From Stephanodiscus triporus (Eukaryota; Bacillariophyta; Thalassiosirophyceae; Thalassiosirales; Thalassiosiraceae): DNA of 16,518 nucleotides. Shown here in pieces: positions 8,799 to 16,518 of this stretch. The stretch's first letter is position 1; every line of letters begins with the position of its first letter. The translations under genes and the position numbers were made by a program. The DNA lies in contig JALLAZ010000364.1 of NCBI GenBank assembly GCA_036939755.1, positions 1 to 16,518 on the forward strand, written 5' to 3'. The notes beneath the pieces were generated by a model, which was not told where the DNA came from, searched no databases, and was given only the letters and a program-made list of their open reading frames with translations.

Positions 8799-9656
8799 CT
8801 CCCGACGCGTTTTGTTATTTCCACGGGACAGAGGCTGTAAGTGTGGCGTCTTACGCGTGCGTCGTGGTGTTTTTTTGCGTCTGCCGGTGGTGCCCCCGTC
8901 AACCCGTGCAGAGGACGCTTCTGCCAATATATTGTGGTTCATGCCCATGTAAAAATTGTTGTGCGTGCTCTCACCACTGTTAGTGCTTCTCACCTCTCTC
9001 TCTAGAGTACAGGGTTCTTAATTGATGCCGCCACTGCTGCCGCTGCCGCTACGCCGGTGCTGTCGCCGCTGCCGCTACACCGGCGTTACCGCTGCTTCTG
9101 CCATCTCTTCTGCATCCTCTGCCGCCACCATTGCCGCCGCTGCCGCTCTTTTGCCACTTCTCCACTGCTGCCGGTGCTGCCGCCGAGATCGACGTTGCTG
9201 TCGATGCTGCGGCCGATGCTGCTGTCAATGCTGCTGCCATTGCTGCTGCCAATGCTGCTGTCACTGTTGTTGCCGATGCTGCCGCCACCGCTGCTGCAAC
9301 TGCTGCTCATTGCACAACTCGAATGATCCCACGCGCCATGACGATGGCAAAGATGAAAACGTCTCGCGCACAGTTCATCCAAACATGGAGTAACACAACG
9401 ACAATGTCTTGCTAGTAGTTATGCATCGATTAGTTTATTCATCTCCGATTGCTATTTGTTGTAATCAGCTAACGAGACAAAATAGCTTGGCGTATCACTA
9501 GATATATTATGCATGAATCGCGAAAGTCAATGACAGATCTAATCTTTCAAAGAAAAAAAGTCATTCCTCCTACATCAGTCCTCGTCCTCGTATTATATGC
9601 GTCCGCACGCACTTAACACGGGCAGACGTACATCGCGTTCCGTTTCCCCCTCCTCC
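8799..9656. other. Spacer holding the lumenal-protein promoter and a minisatellite
   Basis: Bases 8799-9020 lie upstream of the minus-strand lumenal protein gene and probably contain its promoter and 5' leader; no clear box was recognised. Bases 9025-9310 are a triplet/12-mer repeat listed separately. Bases 9400-9656 are AT-rich and probably contain the 3' end of the minus-strand carrier transcript. All frames through the repeat are open, which is a product of its triplet periodicity and not evidence for a protein. Confidence 0.5.
9025..9310. repeat. Degenerate TGC/GCC triplet tract with 12-base minisatellite
   Basis: The whole tract is built from variants of TGC, GCC and GCT triplets. From 9205 to 9300 it resolves into eight head-to-tail 12-base units of the form TGCTGCTGYCAN, beginning at 9205, 9217, 9229, 9241, 9253, 9265, 9277 and 9289, with a partial ninth at 9301. 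The central units differ at one to three positions; the outer ones are more decayed. The 5' part (9025-9130) is less regular, with an imperfect duplication around GCCGCTGCCGCTAC. Read in frame it would give Cys-, Ala- or Ser-rich peptides depending on frame, which argues against coding. Confidence 0.8.
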
Positions 9657-11103
9657 CTACGAATGTTCCACGCCGAGCACACGTTTGAAGAATTCGTAGA
9701 ACACGAAGAACAGCCCGTTCGCGGGGATCTTGTGCATCAGCCTGGGCACGCTCCCCCTGAGGAACGCCGTGGGACCGCCCTCGTCGAGTACGGCCCTGGC
9801 GCAATTCGCAATCGACCCGCCGTAACCCCCCCCCCCTCCATCGCCGCCCGTCGTCTGCAACCTCGTCTTGACGACGTCGAACGGGTTCGTCAGGTAGCTC
9901 CCTATGCCGCCCGCGGTCGCGCCCGCCGCCATGTCGCGCAGCCACCTATGATTGTCTGGACGATCGTCCGCGTCGTTCCTCGTCACCACGACCCAATTTT
10001 CCCTGATGTACTCGTACGAGAGGAGGGTGAATATCGCGTAGGGAACGTCGCGTACCATCTGTATCGACACGCCCCCGAGGGGGAAGAAGGAACGCATCCC
10101 CCCCTCCCTCCACATGGTCCTCATAGCCACGATGGTCGACGGGTACTGACCGGTCTGGAGCGATTGCTTGACGACCTCGTATGGCACTCGCGAGAAGGAG
10201 GCGACGGTGTTCCCTGTACGTATACATGCATCGGTTCATGCGGGCAGGGTGTGTGTGGGATGTCGATTTTCCTTACAATACGATATATTATTCGCACACA
10301 CGCGCGCGACCTCTCCGATGATGCGTGGGACGGATTCGGATGGGAGGCAAAAACAACCAACGGCGGCAACATAATACAACAGGCGCGACGGAAGAAACAA
10401 GAAAAAAAAAAAAACGATCCCGAATAAACTCACCGATGGCCGCGGAACACGCCACGGAAAGGTTCCGTATCGTCGCGTCCGTGAATAGGGGCGGGGCGGC
10501 GACCCCCCGTCGTCGCGGTCGTCGTTCGTCCCCCAGGCACGCGATCAGCCACGGCCCGATAGTTCGCTTGCAGTAGGAATACACGCCGAAGTACAGCCCC
10601 ACGGACGGCATCGAGCCGAGGGCCGACACCGCCAATCCCGAGTACAGGTTGGCCGGCCCTCCCTGTCGCGAGACGATGCGCCTGCCCGCCTCGATCATGC
10701 CTAGGCCCTTCCCCCCCGGCCCCGACGCGGTGTGCTGCTGCACGGTCTTTATCGTGTCGAACGGCGCGAGTAAAGTCTTTGAGCAGGCCGCGGCGAGTCC
10801 GGACGCGAGCGTGCTCTTGAGGCCCTCGACGAGAGCCGAGGAGGACGATTCGGACGACGATGCGGCCGTCGTCTTCGTCGTCGTAGTCGTAATCGTAGTC
10901 GTCGTCGATTGCGGCGATCTCGACCTCTCTCGACCGCCGACGGTGCCGCCGCCGCCGCGGGGGACGACGAAGAGCTCTGCCGTGGTGGAGGGATGGACGT
11001 CGGCGGATGGCGACGCATCGGACGTCGGCGACGAGATGACGAGGAGTAGCGAAAGTAAGACGAGGGCGGTAGCCCTCATCGATGAGAGCATTGGACCGGG
11101 CAT
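9657..11103 (-). CDS. SLC25 carrier, S-adenosylmethionine-carrier type
   Basis: Two exons, 11103-10434 and 10213-9657, joined across a 220-base intron (GTGAGT...TACAG) after the first base of Gly224, give 408 residues. All three carrier signatures are present: PFDTIK (114-119), PYEVVK (234-239) and PFDVVK (334-339). Sequence around repeats one and two (ALGSMPSVGLYFGVYSYCKR; RVPYEVVKQSLQTGQ) is closest to the SAM carrier group (SLC25A26, plant SAMC), which exchanges SAM for S-adenosylhomocysteine across organelle membranes. The N-terminus is unusual for a mitochondrial carrier: hydrophobic 11-24, followed by a Ser/Thr-rich linker with FVVPRGGGG (46-53). It looks like a secretory or secondary-plastid presequence, so a plastid envelope location is possible. 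A Gly-rich insert lies at about 347-355. The start could also be Met5 at 11091. Carrier family is certain; substrate is inferred. Confidence 0.88.
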
Positions 11104-11309
11104 GGCCGGCGAGGACGAGCTCGAGGGGCCGGATGAAAAAATATCCGATCCACAGATATTTTCTGTACGTCGTCCGTTTTGGGGGGTTCTCTACGTATGC
11201 AGAGAGTAAAATAATTTCAATCATGAAGAGAATCAGAGGGCCGAAGGAAGGGAGAACGCAGACGAGATTACAGGCTTTGATATCCTCGATATGATGATGA
11301 TGTTGTAAC
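11104..11309. promoter_or_regulatory. Divergent promoter with AT palindrome
   Basis: These 206 bases separate the ATGs of the minus-strand carrier and the plus-strand sulfotransferase-like gene, so both promoters should lie here. A perfect 8-base inverted repeat, AAAATATC (11138-11145) and GATATTTT (11155-11162), is separated by nine bases and sits 35 bases from the carrier ATG. It could be a binding site for a dimeric factor. A GATGATGATG run lies near 11293, just before the plus-strand ATG at 11310. No canonical TATA box was recognised. Confidence 0.4.
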
Positions 11310-13579
11310 ATGCCAACGCCGGATGTCGAGGAAGAACAATCTATATCGGAGAAGTTTTTGCGCAGTCTACTAGAACTCGAGGACGTCGAAGTCGGTGGAG
11401 ACGGCGACGGCGACGGCGATGACGACGACGACGACGACACCATCATCATCGCGACGAGCCAAGTTGACCTCCCTAGGACTCGACCGGCATCGCCCCCGCC
11501 GGCACGGCAACGAGGAGGAGCGGGAACCGCGACGATAAGAACGAGCGCACGAGATCCCTCGCCGAATTTCGACAGGACGCAGAGGCAGCGTCGACATCCC
11601 TCGGATCGGCCGCGTCGGAGGAAGTTAGATTGGCCGACGTGCCTCGCCTCCGCCGTTGAACACGCCGACGACCGCGACGAGCACGATGACGAAATTTACC
11701 CAGACGACGAATCGCCGCCGACGGTCCTCCGCCCCGGTTCGACGTCGCGGTCGTCGGTCCCGCGACGGAATATCTCGTCGATGATGTCCCTGCCGCAAGG
11801 TGCCAAAACGTTGGCGCTGGCGATGCTGGCCGCGTCGGCGTTGACATTCGCGGAATACCGCACCGCGCGTTCGTCGCTGTCGTCGGCGGTTGTCGATTTC
11901 GCGAACGTATCTCCCACCTCGACCTTCGATCGCGGTAATTACGATACGAGCTACCACAACCATCGAGCCGCCGTCGTCGGGGGTCACCAGGCGAGGAGTC
12001 AGGTGCCCGTACCGATGGAGTATTCTAATTACGTGGAATTGGCAGAGTTTGCGGATGTGGTGGCGGCGCTGCGGGCACATCGACACAACATGCAGAATCA
12101 TCATGCGATGCATCAGCGAGGGCAGCAACACGAGTATCCGACACGGTCCCAACATGGCCTCGAAGGCGAACGTCGTGATGATGCCAATTTGGGGAATAGT
12201 GCCGGATTGCACCAGGAGAAGCAAAACGATAACGATGGCAGTTCGATTCAGGATGTGGACGAGAATCATGTGATTGAGAAAGCGGCCGAAAAGGTGAACA
12301 TAGGCGACCGAGGAGAGGAGGACAACGAAGAATTGAACGAAATGGATAACGCCATAGAAAAATCGTGGAAAGACGCGGTCGAAAGAACAAATCCTGAGAT
12401 GAAATCACAACTGCAACAGCAACCCGGCCTCTTGAAAGTCCGTGTCCCATTCTATTGGCATGGTAAGTGCTTAATGTACCAGCACGAACCAGTCCACGGG
12501 ACGTCCGTCCGTCTAATGACTCCGAATCCCGCCCCCTCCCTCTCACGCTCTCGACGACGAAAAAAAAAAAACAACCAGTCCCTCGCGCCGGCGGAGCCAC
12601 GCTCTCGACGTTGATCGGCGAGTGCCACTCGCTCGTACAGGCCACGTCCTCCCTCACTTCCCCCCCGGTGTTCGCGAGAAAGCGCGACGGCGACGGGGCG
12701 CTGGAGTCCCGCTTTCGCGATCCGACGCTGTACGTCGTGCGCGCGGGCGGACAGCTCTTCGTGAACGTCGACCTCGACGACGTCGACGGCGTCGCGAGGG
12801 CGTCGAGCGGGAAGCTGATCGAGGGGGGATCGGCGGACGTCGTGGCCGTGTCGGACGTGCGATTGGGGAGCCTCCTGCTGGATTTCCAGAATCGCGATGG
12901 CGTTGGCCATCGAAATCAACCTCGACCTCAACCTCAACCTCAACCTCAACCTCAACGGCAACGGCAACGGCAACCGCCACAACAAACGCAGGGCGTGATG
13001 TTCGCGTTATTTCGACATCCAATCGACAGGACAGTGAGCTTGTTCTACTGCAAAAAGCACGACAAATACTCCATACACTACGACCCATCCTTGGAAACGT
13101 TATCATTGGAGGATTGGGTCGTTTCTCCATCGTTCGTTCCCGACTACATGGTACGGACGCTCGTCGGGAAAATCTGGCCGTCCGCTCCTCTCTTGCAAGT
13201 CGATCTAGACGTGGCAAAAGAAATATTACGTCGGAAATGCGTTGTCGGCCTGTTGGGAGAGAAGGGTGAATCGATGAAGAGGTTCGAGAGGTTCTTCGGT
13301 TGGGACGTCGACGTGTCTCGTGACCATAATGATGTGGTAGAACAACGAGCGGCGCCGGAGGCCTCGCGTTGGAAGAATGTCAAGGATGAGGAGTGTCGTG
13401 ATAGATTGCTGTATTGGGGATGGATCAATAAGAACAAGCATCCAACGGTAGAGGAAGGGTCAACGGTGTATAGGCTACTGGAGAGTAAGAATCGATATGA
13501 CATCGAATTGTATATGTACGCTAGACAATTGTTCTATGAGCAGTATATGCAGTTGGGCTTTGACGAGGATATGACTTGA
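11310..13579 (+). CDS. Sulfotransferase-like type II membrane protein
   Basis: Exons 11310-12462 and 12579-13579 join across a 116-base intron (GTAAGT...CCAG) within Val385, giving 717 residues. The join restores the motif WHVPRAGGATLS (383-394), the 5'-phosphosulfate loop that binds PAPS. FRHPIDRTVS (529-538) supplies the Arg and Ser that bind the 3'-phosphate. Downstream, a block of RRKCVVGLLGEK, RDRLLYWGWINK and HPTVEEGS type is familiar from diatom sulfotransferase-like proteins. A hydrophobic segment at 164-180 after a basic, acidic-patched tail predicts a type II Golgi protein; residues 240-375 form a His/Gln/Glu-rich stalk. The acceptor substrate is unknown; polysaccharides or glycoproteins are likely. 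Between the two PAPS motifs lies a Gln/Pro/Arg repeat (about 497-521) coded by CAACCT and CAACGG hexamers. The intron has an A run just before its acceptor instead of pyrimidines. Confidence 0.8.
12917..12976 (+). repeat. CAACCT/CAACGG hexanucleotide repeat in coding sequence
   Basis: Inside exon 2 of the sulfotransferase-like gene, CAACCT units (one changed to CGACCT) are followed by CAACGG units and CAACCG. In frame they read as Gln-Pro then Gln-Arg dipeptides, giving a flexible linker between the two PAPS-binding motifs. Hexamers preserve the frame, so length variation among alleles would be tolerated. Confidence 0.8.
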
Positions 13580-14574
13580 ACCGAAGTGGCTGGATGGGGG
13601 TGAACAATACTCAAGCTGCACAGCCAGTAACGCAGTTGTGTACCAATGGCAGGATGGATCCTCTTGGCAATCCTGGCACCGATGACTATAAGTTCATTGA
13701 CTTGCTGAAGTTTCGGATTCTGATTAAGCATTATAAATAGGCGGAATTATGCAGAGTGCGGGAAGCCGGCAGAACCCTCTTGGGTCCGCCGATCGTGGCC
13801 GTCGGTGGAGGTTGGAAGTGACGAAAAAGCTATAATGTCCTTGTAATGATGACACCAATGAGATAGCTGACGACCTCGAGCAGCAGTCCTCCCTCGTCAT
13901 CGATAGGACGATGCGCACGTGACTCGTCGGTATTCGAGCCGAATTCTCCTCCGCCGCCGCTACTCGACGCAGGCAGCATCGTGACACCATGCCCTTTATT
14001 AGCGACGGGAGGAGCATTCACGCCGCCAACATTCCACATTTCACATTTCTTTCTTGTCTTCGTTGTCTTGGACGTGAGCGGAGGCCAAGATGACAAAAAA
14101 CCACCCGCCCCCCTTCTGCAGTTTTGATACTTTATCTCGTAGGTAAGTACTTACTTACATCAATACATAGGAATTAATATGTTACTCTACTTACGATACC
14201 TGAACCTTGCATACAACTTTTTCGAGAAGAGAAGAAGAAGGTCATTATTCTGGCTTCAATGTGTTCGGCTCCACAAAACGGCCCGTGAAAAAAGAACTCC
14301 ATTTGGTACGATACAGTACATGATAATGTGATACATAAACATCAGAATTCAACATCTGTCCAAACGGGTGTCAGCGTTGGCTCTTGCCCGAAAATGCAGA
14401 TGCCGTGCATGACTGAAATCCATGCGGAAAAATGAGAACGCCAACAGAGCTGGTGTCAACTCCATACATGAGAGCATACACTGCGTGAGCTCATAAAAAA
14501 ACAAAGAACCCAAAACAATCTACCTAAGACGCCGACTCTAGAAAGGATCTCGTACCGCATCTCCTGACGCCATC
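13580..14574. other. Spacer, possible tiny minus-strand ORF
   Basis: The first 150 bases are likely 3' untranslated sequence. On the minus strand a frame from the ATG at 14039 to a stop at 13830 encodes 69 residues, Gly/Ser-rich in the middle with a hydrophobic end (LLLEVVSYLIGVII). Local composition is richer in GC than the flanks, but no family is recognised. A perfect 12-base palindrome GTAAGTACTTAC lies at 14143-14154. An ATAAAAAA stretch at 14493-14500, about 75 bases before the next ATG, could be a weak TATA-like element. The rest shows nothing I can name. Confidence 0.4.
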
Positions 14575-15316
14575 ATGAAGCTTTCCGCCTGCCTTTTCCT
14601 CATCATCACTATTTCGGAAGTTGGTGAGTTGTTTCTCACCCAAGCTTACACCTCAGCGACGACTATGCACTCATCCTCTCTCTTCGTATTCTTACATATG
14701 ATATTCTTTCGTATGATACAGCCGGAAACGCACTCCGCGCACCACACGTAAGAAATGCATTCTCAACTGTAGAATGTGCTCGCGAATAATGTCTTTTGTC
14801 TCTCACAAGCATATGTTGTATTCCATTCTATAGGCACGCAAAATCAAAGCCGACAAGGACGACAAGGACTCTGCCGAAGGCAGCGACAGAAACGACAAAA
14901 GCGACTGCAGTGACACGCTCTATCTGACTTACTACAATAAAGACAACTGTTTTGAGTACGACGACCATCACGATGATCCCTGTGTTGAGCCCGATAAGGA
15001 ACTCAGTACGTTGGTTGTGGAGGAGTGTGCTGACGACAAGAAAAAAGGCGACACCGCGGACATTGAGCTACGTTACGATGAGGATGAATCTTGTTTTGAT
15101 AATCTTAAATGTAAAGGTGATGACGACGATTGCAAAGACGTTGAAAAATTGATTAAAGAAGCCAATCTGGAATGTGAGGAATTCAAGAAAAAATTCGAAG
15201 ACGACGACGATGACGACGACGACGACGACAAGCACGACAAGGATGACGGCGACGACAAGGACGACAAAAAAACTACCACCACTACCACCACCACCACCAC
15301 CACGGTCCCTGTTTAA
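14575..15316 (+). CDS. Secreted acidic Cys-containing Asp/Lys/Thr-tailed protein
   Basis: Three exons, 14575-14623, 14722-14747 and 14834-15316, give 185 residues. The introns (98 and 86 bases) have GTGAGT...ACAG and GTAAGA...ATAG ends and pyrimidine-rich 3' parts; the middle exon is only 26 bases. Splicing completes a signal peptide, MKLSACLFLIITISEVAG, with cleavage near 17-20. The mature chain has eight Cys (50, 64, 75, 90, 112, 118, 125, 139), enough for four disulfides. It is dense in Asp, Glu and Lys, ends with poly-Asp 148-157, a mixed Asp/Lys tract to 171, eleven Thr (172-182) and VPV. I do not recognise the family. Composition suggests an extracellular cation- or mineral-binding protein; the Thr run may be O-glycosylated. 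It resembles silica-associated acidic proteins in composition only. Exon joins are supported by splice signals and an unbroken frame. Confidence 0.75.
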
Positions 15317-15824
15317 CTCCAAGACAAGAGAAGTTTTATGAGTTCTAGTCACAAGCTAACGTTGTTCCCATATGGCAAGACCCGTAACATTGATATCATT
15401 GGGAACAGCCATTCGTCATGTTGTTTGCATCCAGTGCTTCTTAGTGATAGTAGAATATTTGTATTAGAAAACCTGTTTTTCGAACAAATACAGATACCCT
15501 GGGCATTAACTATCCCTAAAACCCAAATGAAAAGTTGCTCGGGTGATGCAGCTCAAACCCCGGCGTTGTTGGTGCGTCATATAACAATGACGCAACCTAC
15601 ATACTATTCACAGATGTTGCCTGCTAGCGATAATTGTTCGACACTACTACCATCACCTGCCATCCACGCGAGGACTTTGTAAAATAATTCATTCGATATT
15701 TCTCCGGCAACTTCTCCTTGAATCCCTATCCATAAAAGAGGGCCACGAGCCTAAAAAGTACCTAGGTGAGCAGCATCTGCCGATCTGCGCGCCTGCCGGC
15801 CTTTGACAATGGACAGCTCCTTGT
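15317..15824. other. 3' flank of the acidic-protein gene
   Basis: This AT-rich stretch begins at the stop codon of the acidic secreted-protein gene and probably holds its 3' untranslated region. A frame from 15338 to 15682 (114 codons) starts 22 bases after that stop; its composition resembles non-coding DNA and no family is recognised, so it is not called. Nothing else identifiable was seen. Confidence 0.4.
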
Positions 15825-16075
15825 AGGTATGCGGTGCCTCGTCGCACAATGGTGCGTTCATGGTCCTCCTGTCTCATATTGGCGTGGGACGTGACTCGCA
15901 ACACGAGCCGCGCGGGACCATGGTTCAATCCAGGCGCCCATGCTCCCAGGTACGATCCCCGTCCGCCTCGTCGGGGGGAAATAGAGCGCCCTTGCAAATG
16001 GTGTAAAGCTTGCGCCATAATGAGCCACGTCGGGCCAACTTCCCGTCGCCTTCGTGATCAAACCAAACAATTAGA
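15825..16075 (+). ncRNA. Candidate Pol III-type structured RNA or SINE
   Basis: A GC-rich island in AT-rich flanks. An A-box match TCGCACAATGG (15842-15852, one mismatch to TRGCNNARYGG) and a near-perfect B box GGTTCAATCCA (15922-15932, 10 of 11) are 80 bases apart on the plus strand. The segment also folds. CGCAC/GTGCG pairs at 15843-15847 and 15852-15856. CATGGTCC (15859-15866) pairs with GGACCATG (15915-15922), enclosing a small CTCG/CGAG hairpin at about 15895-15907. CCCCG/CGGGG pairs at 15957-15961 and 15972-15976. T-arm and acceptor pairings of a real tRNA are absent. A tRNA-derived SINE or an unidentified Pol III transcript fits; the ends are approximate. Confidence 0.35.
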
Positions 16076-16518
16076 GTACATCACATGGCTTTGAATTAGT
16101 GACACGCATAACATCATCACTCCATGTTCCTCAAATCATCCTCTCCTTCTTGCGCAACGATGGGCAATTAGTGTGTTGCGCCGAGATTACATAATTCGAT
16201 GCCCTGCCGGTGTAAACAATGGCGAAGTCCATTAACTGATTTTTTTGCACGTGAAAAACCACGCCTTCTGCATCAGAGAGTATTGATCATTTCAAAGCCG
16301 ACAGAAGACATCCAAACCTCCCGATTGGGGTTCCTCTTCTCTCTTCTGCTTCTGTCGTCATGTGACTGGTGACGATAGCCACTCTCCAGATGAGTACGCT
16401 TCACCTAAGTGAAATTTAGCAGTAGATGTTCGCGATCAATTTCGATCAAGCGTGGCGTATTGCAGTACGAGTTTAATCTGGGTTTTGAAACAGGGCCAAA
16501 GGGACATCGTATTTTAGT
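16076..16518. other. Right-edge spacer
   Basis: No gene or RNA was recognised. A 7-base inverted repeat, GCGCAAC (16152-16158) and GTTGCGC (16175-16181), could form a hairpin with a 16-base loop. A T run follows near 16241-16247, too far away to look like a simple Pol III terminator. The stretch may be the promoter side of a gene outside the window. Confidence 0.35.

Noticed and set aside
7965..8952. Plus-strand frames (about 250 codons each) opposite the cyclophilin-like gene
   Set aside because: They are low-complexity Arg/Gly/Asp shadows of GAC/GTC repeats; the minus strand carries targeting signals and the cyclophilin core.
9025..9310. CRISPR-like array
   Set aside because: Units are 12 bases, contiguous and without unique spacers, and the setting is eukaryotic.
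9022..9393. Cys-rich frame that looks like a metal-binding protein
   Set aside because: It is an artefact of the TGC triplet repeat; the Cys run has no other protein features and alternative frames are equally open.
9657..10187. C-terminal carrier frame as its own gene
   Set aside because: It starts at a GTG inside the second carrier repeat; the upstream exon and GTGAGT...ACAG intron complete a normal three-repeat carrier.
12467..12578. Start of a separate sulfotransferase gene inside the intron
   Set aside because: The frame there opens only with a non-ATG codon. Splicing 12462 to 12579 restores the PAPS loop and links to the upstream membrane anchor.
15338..15682. 114-codon frame just after the acidic-protein stop
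   Set aside because: It begins 22 bases after a stop codon, so it is probably in a 3' untranslated region, and has no recognisable features.
15832..15945. Functional tRNA
   Set aside because: The A and B boxes fit, but the T stem and acceptor stem do not pair and the boxes are unusually far apart for a tRNA without a clear intron.

Overview
This is nuclear DNA of a eukaryotic alga, most likely a diatom (inference). The evidence is GC-rich exons in AT-richer spacers, introns of about 86-220 bases with GT..AG ends, a protein with a tripartite thylakoid-lumen presequence of the secondary-plastid type, a sulfotransferase-like protein of a kind I know from diatoms, and many poly-Asp/Ser/Thr runs encoded by GAC/GTC triplet repeats. 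There are no operons and no bacterial signals. Every gene has its own promoter region, and two gene pairs are divergent.

Layout, left to right. 1-927 is a spacer with a purine/G-rich start, a poly-T tract ending in ATAG, and a decayed tRNA-like element (693-764). 928-2355 (+) encodes a phosphopantetheine adenylyltransferase (CoA synthesis). 2356-3206 is a spacer with splice-like signals. 3207-5453 (-) encodes a PCIF1/CAPAM-type cap-adjacent adenosine methyltransferase with an intact NPPF motif. A 168-base G-rich divergent promoter separates it from 5622-6320 (+), an MTFP1/MTP18-family mitochondrial protein. 6321-7637 is an AT-rich spacer. 7638-8798 (-) encodes a cyclophilin-fold protein with signal peptide, plastid transit region and Tat signal, but most isomerase catalytic positions are replaced. 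9025-9310 is a degenerate triplet/12-mer minisatellite.

The second half starts with a two-exon SLC25 carrier of the S-adenosylmethionine-carrier type (9657-11103, -). It is divergent, across 206 bases, from a two-exon sulfotransferase-like type II membrane protein (11310-13579, +). 13580-14574 is a spacer. 14575-15316 (+) is a three-exon gene for a small secreted, acidic, Cys-containing protein with an Asp/Lys tail and poly-Thr end, which I cannot assign to a family. 15317-16518 contains a GC-rich, hairpin-forming element with Pol III A- and B-box matches (about 15825-16075).

The genes do not form one pathway. The methyltransferase and the SAM carrier both handle S-adenosylmethionine, but nothing in the sequence links them. 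The least familiar items are the PCIF1-like enzyme, the degenerate lumenal cyclophilin, the acidic secreted protein and the Pol III-like element.
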